The notes beneath the pieces are model-generated. The model saw only the letters and a list, made by a program, of their open reading frames with translations. It had not been told where the DNA came from and made no database searches. Source: Candidatus Limivivens intestinipullorum (lineage in GTDB: Bacteria > Bacillota > Clostridia > Lachnospirales > Lachnospiraceae). Taken from it: 64,000 nt of DNA. Where the stretch lies: positions 1 to 64,000 of the forward strand of contig DVIQ01000033.1 in assembly GCA_018711185.1 (NCBI GenBank). Reading direction: 5' to 3'. The position numbers were made by a program, and so were the translations under genes. This document shows, in pieces, positions 27,701 through 36,494 of the stretch (positions are counted from its first letter, which is position 1; each line of letters opens with the position of its first letter).

Positions 27701-29209
27701 ATGAAGACAATCGGAGAACTGGAAGAGGTATTAAAAAAAGAGGGAATTTTGAAGGGATACACGGGGAGTGTGCCGGCCGGCAAACCTCTGACAGGACTTT
27801 CCTGGGATTCCCGAAAAGCAAAAAGGGGAGATCTTTTCATCTGTAAGGGCGCCGCTTTTCGGGACAGCTATCTGCAGGAAGCGGCGGACAGAGGCTGTGA
27901 TCTCTATATCGCGCAGCACCCGATCTTTGTGACAAAGGATATGGGAGGGCTCATTGTCACGGATATCCGCAAGGGAATGGCCGCCATATCCGGCGCTTTC
28001 TTTGACTATCGCCCCGGCAGCCCCCGCCTTACCGGAATCACGGGAACCAAGGGAAAAACCACCACGGCCTGGTATTTGAAGGCTATGCTGGATTTCTGGC
28101 AGGAGGAATCCGGCGGAAAGGAAACCGGCCTGCTGTCCACCGTGATGAATTATGACGGCAGTAAGCGTGAGGAGGCTGTTATGACCACGCCGGAAGCCCC
28201 GGTGCTGCATCAGCATATCGCCAACGCGGCCAGAGAGGGGCTTTCCTATCTGACCATGGAGGTTTCCAGCCAGGCTCTCAAGTACAAGCGGGTCCGGGGC
28301 CTGCAGTTTGACGCAGGAATTTTCCTGAATATTTCCGAAGATCACATAAGCCCTCAGGAGCATCAGGATTTTGAGGACTATTTCAACTCCAAACTGGCAA
28401 TCTTCCGGCAGACGAAAACGGCCTGCGTAAATCTGGATTCCGATTTCGCGGAGCGCATTCTGAAAGCAGCCCGCAAGTCGGATAAAATAATTACCTTCGG
28501 GAGGCATCCCCGGGCCGACATCCGCTACAGTCAGGTGAAAACCGAAGGCGGCCGTCTGGCCTTTACCGTAGAATGCCGCCAGTTTACCGAGCACTTTTCC
28601 CTGGCTATGCCGGGAAAATTCAACATAGAAAACGCCGTAGCCGCCATTGCCGCGGCTACGGTCTACGGGGTTCCGGTGTCCTGCATGAAAAAGGCACTGG
28701 AATCTACAAAGGTTCCCGGCCGAATGGAAACCTTTTTCAGTTCTGACAAGCAGCTCTGCTGTATTGTGGATTTCGCGCACAACCGTCTGAGCTTTGAAAA
28801 ACTTTATGACGCGGCTTATCAGGAATACCGGTCCTACAAAAAGATCATTACCGTTTTCGGGTGTCCCGGAGGCAAAGCCCTGAATCGCAGGCGGGAGCTT
28901 GGTATTCTTGCCGGCCTCTTTTCGGATTATGTATTCCTGACAAGCGACGATCCCGGTACTGAAGCCGTAGAGCAGATTTGCGATGAGCTCAAGTCCTATG
29001 TGGAAATGACGGACTGCCCCTGCGGCTGTGTGCCTGACCGGGAAACGGCGATTCGGCTTGCGGTTCAAAAAGGCAGGGAATTCGGGGAGCGGACGCTGAT
29101 CCTTTTCCTTGGCCGCGGAACCGAACGATGCCAGAGGATCGGAAACCGCCTGATTCCCGGCAGAACAGACTCTGAGATGGTACAGGAAGCGCTGGAAAGG
29201 CAGCCGTGA
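27701..29209 (+). CDS. MurE-like Mur ligase (UDP-MurNAc-tripeptide synthetase family), atypical motifs
   Basis: GITGTKGKTTTAWYLKAML P-loop; TTPEAPVLHQH; C-terminal DDPGTE and GRGTE. Confidence 0.8.
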   Translation: MKTIGELEEVLKKEGILKGYTGSVPAGKPLTGLSWDSRKAKRGDLFICKGAAFRDSYLQEAADRGCDLYIAQHPIFVTKDMGGLIVTDIRKGMAAISGAFFDYRPGSPRLTGITGTKGKTTTAWYLKAMLDFWQEESGGKETGLLSTVMNYDGSKREEAVMTTPEAPVLHQHIANAAREGLSYLTMEVSSQALKYKRVRGLQFDAGIFLNISEDHISPQEHQDFEDYFNSKLAIFRQTKTACVNLDSDFAERILKAARKSDKIITFGRHPRADIRYSQVKTEGGRLAFTVECRQFTEHFSLAMPGKFNIENAVAAIAAATVYGVPVSCMKKALESTKVPGRMETFFSSDKQLCCIVDFAHNRLSFEKLYDAAYQEYRSYKKIITVFGCPGGKALNRRRELGILAGLFSDYVFLTSDDPGTEAVEQICDELKSYVEMTDCPCGCVPDRETAIRLAVQKGREFGERTLILFLGRGTERCQRIGNRLIPGRTDSEMVQEALERQP

Positions 29210-29281
29210 AAGTCACGGCTGCCTTTCTATGCGATAAGCCGGCAGGCGACCAGGTCTGCGCGGCTGGACTGTTGCGATTTT

Positions 29282-30256
29282 TCAGATTCTGCCGGAAGCG
29301 CCGGTATATTCGGCAAGCCGCGCGATGCTCTCCCGGATCACGGAAGCGGAATTGGCGAACTGCCGCGCTTCTTCTCCAGTCAGATGGAACTCTCCGATAT
29401 CCTCCACGCCCTTCCGGTTCAGGATCGCCGGCACGCCGCAGAAGATTCCGCGCTCGCCGTATTCGCCGTTCAAATAAGCGGATACGGCGTAAATTTTGTT
29501 CTCATCGTGCATAACCGCCTTGACAATGGCCGTCACGGCGCCTGCGATTCCATACTGGGTGTTGCCCTTGGCCTTCAGGACATAGCCGCCGGACTTGCGT
29601 ACTTCCTCCACCATGCTGTCCAGAGCGATGCTGCGGATCCGGTCATTGCTGCCGTCCACCATATGGCGGAAGCTTTTCCCGCCGGCCCGTACATGGCTCC
29701 AGGGAATCATCATAGCGTCTCCATGCTCGCCCAGGACATAAGCGTCCACGCTTCTGGGATCGATCATCATTTCTTTCGCGATCAAGTGCTTGAGACGGGC
29801 TGTCTCAAGAATCGTTCCGGTGCCGATCACCCTGGAAGATGGGAGGCCGGAAAGCTTCCACACCAGCCAGGACATGGCATCCACGGGGTTGGAAACCACC
29901 AGAAAGATCCCGTCAAAGCCGTTTTCCATAACCTGAGGAACGATTCCCCGCATGATCTTCGCCGACTTTTCCAGCGCCGCTCTGCGGTCAGGATTTCCGT
30001 CCGTGGGAGCGGCCGCCGTGATGATTACGATGTCCGCGTCGGCGCACTCGGCGTAGCCTCCGGCCCGGACCGCTACATTTCGTCTCTGAAATTCCATGCT
30101 GTGCTGCATATCCAGGGCCTCGCCCTCCGCCTTCTCCCGGTTCAGGTCCACAAGCACAATCTCTGCCGCAACGCCCTGAACCACAAGGTTATAGGCGGTG
30201 GTGGTTCCCACCAGCCCTGCTCCTACAATCACGATTTTTGATCTGCTTATCTTCAT
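29282..30256 (-). CDS. ldh: L-lactate dehydrogenase
   Basis: 324 aa; GAGLVGTTTAYNLVVQG, VSNPVDAMSWLVWKLSGLPSSRVIGTGT, GEHGDAMMIPWSH. Confidence 0.9.
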   Translation of the reverse strand: MKISRSKIVIVGAGLVGTTTAYNLVVQGVAAEIVLVDLNREKAEGEALDMQHSMEFQRRNVAVRAGGYAECADADIVIITAAAPTDGNPDRRAALEKSAKIMRGIVPQVMENGFDGIFLVVSNPVDAMSWLVWKLSGLPSSRVIGTGTILETARLKHLIAKEMMIDPRSVDAYVLGEHGDAMMIPWSHVRAGGKSFRHMVDGSNDRIRSIALDSMVEEVRKSGGYVLKAKGNTQYGIAGAVTAIVKAVMHDENKIYAVSAYLNGEYGERGIFCGVPAILNRKGVEDIGEFHLTGEEARQFANSASVIRESIARLAEYTGASGRI

Positions 30257-30292
30257 AAAATTGTCCTCCCAAATCCGCTTCTGCTTTGCTTC

Positions 30293-30517
30293 TCAATAGA
30301 TCTTTTTCAGTTCGTCTTCCCGAATGCCGTACCGCTTCATAAAGTCCTGAAGCTGGGCATCGCTTCCAATATACTCCGCTTCCTCAAAGTTCCCTGTTTC
30401 CAGGTCCACAAATCCCGCGACCCGCTCCCCCGTGCAGATGCTGGCCCGCACGGCCGGAGCCTTTCTGGTCCGGTCAAAGCTTTCGGTATTTTCCCGCTTC
30501 CTTTTCCTGAATAACAT
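30293..30517 (-). CDS. Small hypothetical protein
   Basis: 74-aa ORF between ldh and the ABC transporter. Confidence 0.4.
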   Translation of the reverse strand: MLFRKRKRENTESFDRTRKAPAVRASICTGERVAGFVDLETGNFEEAEYIGSDAQLQDFMKRYGIREDELKKIY

Positions 30518-30545
30518 AAATCCTCCCTTCCGCGCCCGGCGACGG

Positions 30546-33134
30546 TTACTCGGTGCGCAGTGCTTTCACTGGGTCACGCTTAGCTGCCAGTCTGGACGGG
30601 ATCAGACCCGCGATCAGGGTAAGAATCATGCTGATCGCCACCAGGATCACGCCCGCCGCCGGCGGAAGCTGGGCGATATTGGAGATATCCAGCCCGCGCT
30701 CCACCAGAAGGTTAATCAGCATATTCAAAAGCTCTGTCACCGCGATTCCCAGCGCGCCGGCAGCCACGCCCACGATCACGGTCTCCGCGTTGAATACCCT
30801 GGAAATATCTTTTTTCGAAGCGCCGATGCTTCGCAGAATACCGATCTCCTTCGTCCGCTCCAGAACCGAAATATAGGTGATAATTCCGATCATAATAGAG
30901 GACACAATCAGGGAGATGGCCACAAAGGCAATCAGGATAGCGCTGATGGCATTGATGATCGTGGTCACAGAGGACATCATCATGCCGATCATGTCCGTAT
31001 ACTGGATCACCAGATTCTCCTGCCCCGCGTCCATGGCGTCCTGGTTGTACGCGTCGATCAGATCCGTGATCTGCTCCTTGGATTCGAAATCCTTCGGATA
31101 AATGTCGATCTGGGACGGCGTATCCAGGTCGGCGATTCCAAGTTCCGTCAGATTCTCCTCATAGGTAGCCGACGCCTCCTGACTGTACTGGGTCAGGTAC
31201 GCCATCCGCTCCTCCTCGTCCAGGGAAGCCAGATACGCCTGCTGCTCCTGGGGCATATTTTCCATCATCGTCTGAAGATCCGTCTCTTCCCCATTCTCAA
31301 AGGGCGCTCCGGTAAATACATTGATGTCCGGGTTCTCCGTCTGTTCTTTAACGATCTCGCTTTCATTCACCCGGTTCACCAGCCAGGTCATCAGTTCCGG
31401 AAGATAGCCAATGGTCCCTCCGGAGCCGGAGGTGGCAAGCTCCCCGGAGGGCCGGAGGATCCCCACGATCCGGATTTCCTGGGCCTCATTCACCAGATTT
31501 TCCATAAAGTCCTCGTCGTTCCGCATATCCGTCCAGACGCCGTTTTCCTTCTGGTAATAGTCCGTGCTGGCAACCAGTTTAAAGGTCAGGGACAAAATCT
31601 CATCGAAGGTATAGGACTGCTGCTCCGTATCCAGTAAGACCTCCTCTCCCCGCATCAAAGCCTGGCCCGCCTGGGACAGCTCCTCCTTGTCCATCAGCCC
31701 CAGGCTGTATAGGGTGTAATCCGTCACTTCGTTATTTTCATCCGTAATCAGCACGACCTCGTTAAACGCCTCCGCAAGACGGCCCGCCACAACGTCGTAC
31801 TGCCCGGAAATCAGCTCCTGGTCTCCCACAAGCTGGTTCCAGACATCCGACTGAGAGGCCATTGCCGTACTCTCTGTGCTTTCCCCGCCGGACATTCCCA
31901 TGGTTTCCATAACCGACGTGGGATTTAACTGCACAACCCCGCCGCTGGTATCGGATTTGTAAATATTCAGAGGCGTATCATAGGTATACTGGATATCGGA
32001 AACCAGATCGCCGATGTTCGTCTCCCCGCTTTCCAGGTATTCCTTAAAGGCCGTCAGATCGTTGGTGGTGATCTCCTGGGCCATCACATCCAGCACATTG
32101 TTCATGATGTTGTTGGAATATACCTTGTCAAGTCCATGCTCCCCGGCTTCGTCCTGGGTTCCCATAACGGTAGACATCAGGGAAGTCATATCCATGGCCG
32201 TACTCTGGATCGTCAGCGGATAGCTGGTCAGCGTATCCTCCTCCACCTGATTGATGTAGTTCTGGGCGCCGTTGGACAGGGAGAGAATCAGGGCAATGCC
32301 GATAATACCGATGCTTCCGGCAAAGGCGATCATAAAGGTGCGGCCTTTTTTGGTCATCAGGTTGGTAAGGCTCAAAGAAAGGGCCGTCACAAAGGACATG
32401 GAGGGCTTGCGCTCCTTTGTCTTTCCTGCCTCCGGGGAAGCGGCTCTCAGATCCGGCTCATAGGGATTCGAGTCGTCCGTCACCTGGCCGTCCATAAGCT
32501 TTATGATCCTGGTGGAATACTTCTCCGCCAGGGCCGGATTGTGGGTAACCATGATCACCAAGCGGTCCCTGGCCACTTCCTTCAGAAGATCCATAATCTG
32601 TACGCTGGTGGCGGAGTCCAGCGCGCCTGTTGGCTCATCCGCCAGAAGAATGTCCGGGTTGTTCACCAGCGCCCTGGCTATGGCCACCCGCTGCATCTGG
32701 CCTCCGGAGAGCTGATTCGGCTTTTTCTTCATCTGATCGCCCAGTCCCACCTTTTCCAGGGCCTCCGCCGCCCTGCGTCTGCGCTCCTCCCTGGATACGC
32801 CGGACAGAGTCATGGCAAGCTCCACGTTTGCCAGGACCGTCTGATGGGATATAAGGTTGTAGCTCTGAAATACAAAGCCGATGGTATGATTCCGGTAGGT
32901 ATCCCAGTCCCTGTCCCGGAAATTTTTTGTGGACTTTCCGTTTATAATCAAATCGCCGGAGGTATACTGGTCCAATCCCCCGATGATATTTAAAAGCGTG
33001 GTCTTCCCGCATCCGGATTGCCCAAGAATCGAAACAAATTCGTTTTCCCGGAATTTCAGGTCAATCCCCCTGAGAGCATGAACCTTGGAATCGCCGGTGA
33101 GGTAATCTTTCGTAATCTGTCTCAGTTCCAGCAT
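30546..33134 (-). CDS. ABC transporter: LolD/MacB-type ATPase fused to FtsX-like permease
   Basis: GQSGCGKTTLLN, LSGGQMQRVAIARAL, C-terminal FtsX permease segment VLERTKEIGILRSIGASKKDISRVF. Confidence 0.92.
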   Translation of the reverse strand: MLELRQITKDYLTGDSKVHALRGIDLKFRENEFVSILGQSGCGKTTLLNIIGGLDQYTSGDLIINGKSTKNFRDRDWDTYRNHTIGFVFQSYNLISHQTVLANVELAMTLSGVSREERRRRAAEALEKVGLGDQMKKKPNQLSGGQMQRVAIARALVNNPDILLADEPTGALDSATSVQIMDLLKEVARDRLVIMVTHNPALAEKYSTRIIKLMDGQVTDDSNPYEPDLRAASPEAGKTKERKPSMSFVTALSLSLTNLMTKKGRTFMIAFAGSIGIIGIALILSLSNGAQNYINQVEEDTLTSYPLTIQSTAMDMTSLMSTVMGTQDEAGEHGLDKVYSNNIMNNVLDVMAQEITTNDLTAFKEYLESGETNIGDLVSDIQYTYDTPLNIYKSDTSGGVVQLNPTSVMETMGMSGGESTESTAMASQSDVWNQLVGDQELISGQYDVVAGRLAEAFNEVVLITDENNEVTDYTLYSLGLMDKEELSQAGQALMRGEEVLLDTEQQSYTFDEILSLTFKLVASTDYYQKENGVWTDMRNDEDFMENLVNEAQEIRIVGILRPSGELATSGSGGTIGYLPELMTWLVNRVNESEIVKEQTENPDINVFTGAPFENGEETDLQTMMENMPQEQQAYLASLDEEERMAYLTQYSQEASATYEENLTELGIADLDTPSQIDIYPKDFESKEQITDLIDAYNQDAMDAGQENLVIQYTDMIGMMMSSVTTIINAISAILIAFVAISLIVSSIMIGIITYISVLERTKEIGILRSIGASKKDISRVFNAETVIVGVAAGALGIAVTELLNMLINLLVERGLDISNIAQLPPAAGVILVAISMILTLIAGLIPSRLAAKRDPVKALRTE

Positions 33135-33255
33135 TTCTTTCTCCTTTCTTTTCCGCAAAGTTACGGTTCACGGAACGGAGGCCGTGAATCGCAGCTTTGC
33201 GCAGTCTCATTTCTCCTGTTCACGGAACATGCCTGCCGCTGTGAGGAAGAACTCC

Positions 33256-33284
33256 GTAACAGTTCGGCAAGGCTGAACTGTTGC
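33256..33284. repeat. 29-bp palindromic MITE-like element with exact 8-bp TSD
   Basis: GTAACAGTTCGGCAAGGCTGAACTGTTGC flanked by AGAACTCC (33248-33255, 33285-33292). Confidence 0.85.
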
Positions 33285-33393
33285 AGAACTCCCGTACACT
33301 ATACCCCCATTATGTGAACAAATTATTAACACACTCGAATATTTATATCAAACATTCCCCGCAAAGCCGCGCAGACCTGGGCTGAACTGCAAC

Positions 33394-33430
33394 AAAAAAC
33401 CGGCCCCTATGTGACAGGGACCGGTTTTTT
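33394..33430. terminator. Bidirectional terminator downstream of the WG-repeat gene
   Basis: AAAAAACCGG-cCCCT...AGGGa-CCGGTTTTTT. Confidence 0.85.
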
Positions 33431-33501
33431 GTATCGGTTCAGCATTCATTCTATTTGTCTTTCCAGAGCTTTCCGGCCTCTTCTGTGCTGCTGGCCCGCT
33501 T

Positions 33502-35130
33502 TTACGCAATCTGCTCCCGAGCGTTGGCAATCAGCACCAGAATGCTGTCCGCGTCCGTGTTCTCCATATTCAGCAGGGAGACCGCGTTATTCAGGAGCGC
33601 TGCCGCGTCCGCGTTTTCCCCCTCCAGAAGGCTTGCGGCGCTGGCAAGCAGGCCTGCCGCGCTTTCCCGGCCGCCCTCCGGGTCTTCATTCAGAGCCGCT
33701 TCCGCATTATCCAAAAGGACATTTACAGCGGAAATCGTATCGGTACTCCCCGTTCCGGCCGCGGTTTCCGTGCCGACGCCCTCTGTTTCGGCGGGTGCTT
33801 CGGTTTCGGCGGGTGCTTCGGTTTCCGCGTTCGCACCGTCTTGATCGAAAGCCAGCTTATACACATCGATATAACCGTCATAGTTGTCCGTCACCGCATA
33901 GTTTCCGTCAGCCGACAGGCTGATATCCCCGTATTCACAGGGCAGAAGCACATTTCCATGCCAGTCGATAAGCCCTTCCTGGTAATCCGTGTTCCGCACT
34001 TCATAGAGAAGGCCGGAGCCATAGTACAGGGCGCTGACATCGTCATATCCCTCGATCAGGGTTTCCGCTCCGTCCGCGGCGATGATGGAGACATTTCCCT
34101 GGGCGTCTGTCATCAGCAGGGAAATGCCGCAGTTTTCCACCGCGTCCGCCACGTATTTGGGTTCGCAGGTAATGGCTCCCGTCTCATCAGCGAAGCCTGC
34201 CTTTCCATCCTGAATCACCGAAAAGTACCCAAAGGCGCCATAGCCGGAAGTGGATTCGCTCTCCGGATCCTCCGGCAGATAGTAATTCAGCTCAACTTCG
34301 TCGAACTCTGCCGGAAGCACCACATTTCCCTCCCGGTCAATGAGTCCTTCTTTCTCACCTGTGGAAACGACAGCGTAATCCCGGTAAAAATCATAAATAT
34401 ACTGGAACGACGGCTCCATAACCGTGTTTCCCTGGGCATCCTGAAGTCCGTACTGCCCATTTGACGAAAATGTCACAAGCCCGTCCCCGTCCACCGGTTC
34501 ATCATATATATAGGAAAGATCCGTGGCAACCGGCTGGAAAGCGCTGTCATAGGCGGTAATCCCGTTGGTGGCACGGTCCTGAATATTGATGTATTCTCCA
34601 TAGGCCGACGAGTCAAGATACTGATCCCTGGTCAGGGATGCCACGCAGGACGCTTCCTTGTCCTGAGAGATAAAATACACATCCACCGTATTGATCAGGT
34701 AAAAGGCGTCGTTGGACAGGAACGAAGAATAGTCGTACTGATCCGCCGTGGCTTCATCCAGGGTAATGGCGAGAATCCAGTGGGGATTCAGAACCTCGAT
34801 CTCACTGTACCTGCAGGGAACCAGCTCTTTTCCCTCTGCCGTCAGCACTCCCGTGGAAGTTAGTCCGCCCTCCGCGCCTGTAGCCACAATATAGCCGCCG
34901 TTATAAGAAAAACTTCCGTATACGGCTTCCGTCAACGGAGTGCCCGCCATATCCGCCAGGGCGTAACCGCTCTCTCCTTCCAGGGTCAGGTTATTGCTCC
35001 CATACAGCAGATCGGCTCCTTCCACCGTGGCTGCTTTTTCCAGGCTGGTCTGCGCCGAAACCGGCATAACTCCCGCGAAAACCAGGGCGGCTCCCGCTAT
35101 CGCCGAAATGCTTCTTTTCCAATACTTCAT
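33502..35130 (-). CDS. Secreted WG-repeat-containing protein
   Basis: 542 aa; signal peptide; WG-like repeats (GKAGFADETGAITCEPKY, GLIDREGNVVLPAEFDEV, GLIDWHGNVLLPCEY); AETEAP linker repeats. Confidence 0.85.
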   Translation of the reverse strand: MKYWKRSISAIAGAALVFAGVMPVSAQTSLEKAATVEGADLLYGSNNLTLEGESGYALADMAGTPLTEAVYGSFSYNGGYIVATGAEGGLTSTGVLTAEGKELVPCRYSEIEVLNPHWILAITLDEATADQYDYSSFLSNDAFYLINTVDVYFISQDKEASCVASLTRDQYLDSSAYGEYINIQDRATNGITAYDSAFQPVATDLSYIYDEPVDGDGLVTFSSNGQYGLQDAQGNTVMEPSFQYIYDFYRDYAVVSTGEKEGLIDREGNVVLPAEFDEVELNYYLPEDPESESTSGYGAFGYFSVIQDGKAGFADETGAITCEPKYVADAVENCGISLLMTDAQGNVSIIAADGAETLIEGYDDVSALYYGSGLLYEVRNTDYQEGLIDWHGNVLLPCEYGDISLSADGNYAVTDNYDGYIDVYKLAFDQDGANAETEAPAETEAPAETEGVGTETAAGTGSTDTISAVNVLLDNAEAALNEDPEGGRESAAGLLASAASLLEGENADAAALLNNAVSLLNMENTDADSILVLIANAREQIA

Positions 35131-36191
35131 AGTCTTTCTCCCTTCTTCTCTTTGCTCTCTGTTCCGACTTTCTTTGGCATTTCGCTCTGAACAGCCAGCT
35201 TCTTAGTCACCCGGGACCGTTCCGGGTTTAAGATCGGATCGCAGCAAACATCCGGCTGACCCGGCTTTATCTTCTCCTTGGGACTGCGGTCGATGGGCTC
35301 CGCAGCTCCGGTGCCGAGAATCTCCGCCGCGAAGCCAAGCCTGGCCGCCTCCTCAGTGAGATCCGTAGGCATGAAAATCTTTGTGGCGCGCCCGTCGGCA
35401 ATATCTTTAAGGGCTTCAAGCTGCTTTAAGGCCAGGACGCTGCTGTCAATCCCCGCGGCCTTCAGCCGCTCCAGACCCGCGGCTTCCGCCTCATAAATCC
35501 TGCGGATGGACTCCGCCTCGCCCTCTGCCAGAGCGATCCGGGCCTCCTTCTCCGCCTCAGCCGCCAGAACCTTCGCTTCCTTGTCCCCCTCTGCTCTGGT
35601 GATGGCCGACTGCTTGTGCGCGTCCGCCTCCAGAAGCGTCTGGCGCTTATCCCGCTCGGCCTTCATCTGCTTCTCCATGGCCTGCTGGATTTCCTGAGGT
35701 GGAATGATATTTTTCAGCTCCACCCGGTGGACCTTTATGCCCCAGGGATCGGTAGCCACGTCCAGGACATCCCGCATCTGGGCGTTGATCAGATCCCGGG
35801 ATGTCAGCGTCTGATCCAGCTCCAGATCGCCCACAATGTTTCTCAGCGAAGTAGTGGTAAGATTTTCCAGGGCGACCACCGGCTGCTCCACCCCGTAGGT
35901 ATAAAGTTTCGGGTCAAAAATCTTATAATACACCACGGTGTCGATATTCATCGTAACATTGTCCTTGGTGATCACCGGCTGGGGCGGAAAGTCCGCCACC
36001 TGCTCCTTCATGGACACCTTTTTGGAAATGCGCTCCAGAAACGGGATCTTAAAATGCAGCCCCGACTGCCAGGTACACTTGTACGTCCCAAGGAACTCAA
36101 TCACAAAGCATTTTGCCTCCGGCACAATTTTCAGGCAGGAAAACAGCAGCAGCAATACAACGATCACCGCGAAAACAATCATCCACTCCAT
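35127..36191 (-). CDS. SPFH/Band 7 (stomatin/paraslipin-like) protein
   Basis: MEWMIVFAVIVVLLLLF TM; VIEFLGTYKCTWQSGLHFKIPFLERISKKVSMKEQ; NIIPPQEIQQAMEKQMKAERDKR. Confidence 0.92.
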   Translation of the reverse strand: MEWMIVFAVIVVLLLLFSCLKIVPEAKCFVIEFLGTYKCTWQSGLHFKIPFLERISKKVSMKEQVADFPPQPVITKDNVTMNIDTVVYYKIFDPKLYTYGVEQPVVALENLTTTSLRNIVGDLELDQTLTSRDLINAQMRDVLDVATDPWGIKVHRVELKNIIPPQEIQQAMEKQMKAERDKRQTLLEADAHKQSAITRAEGDKEAKVLAAEAEKEARIALAEGEAESIRRIYEAEAAGLERLKAAGIDSSVLALKQLEALKDIADGRATKIFMPTDLTEEAARLGFAAEILGTGAAEPIDRSPKEKIKPGQPDVCCDPILNPERSRVTKKLAVQSEMPKKVGTESKEKKGERL

Positions 36192-36212
36192 AATCTTTTC
36201 TCCTTCCTTTTC

Positions 36213-36347
36213 GCAACAGTTCAGCCCTGCTGAACCGTTACATGCAAAATCCATTTAAAATCGCCTGCGGCGATGGGATTTTGCACTCCTGAATCACATT
36301 CTTACGGTCCGCGCGGCATGTGCGCGGACCTGAGCTGAACTGCTGCG
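36213..36347 (+). repeat. Full-length composite intergenic repeat (A-B-C, about 135 bp)
   Basis: GCAACAGTTCAGCCCTGCTGAACCGTTAC-ATGCAAAATCCATTTAAAATCGCCTGCGGCGATGGGATTTTGCA-...-GAGCTGAACTGCTGCG. Confidence 0.85.
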
Positions 36348-36412
36348 ATAATTTCTGCGGTCTTCTTATTAATTATACTATAATTGCTTCCTTATAGCAA
36401 TTCATATCTTTT

Positions 36413-36454
36413 AGAAAAGCCGGTCAGGCGCTTTCGCGCCTTCCCGGCTTTTCT
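36413..36454. terminator. Terminator downstream of the ABC exporter pair
   Basis: AGAAAAGCCGGtcAGGCGC...GCGCCTtcCCGGCTTTTCT. Confidence 0.8.
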
Positions 36455-36494
36455 TCACATTCTTCTGTTTTCGCTCTCACCGTCAAAGACGCTG

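Noticed and set aside
30432-31637. 401-aa plus-strand ORF
   Set aside because: Antisense to the ABC ATPase-permease; His/Arg-rich shadow ORF.
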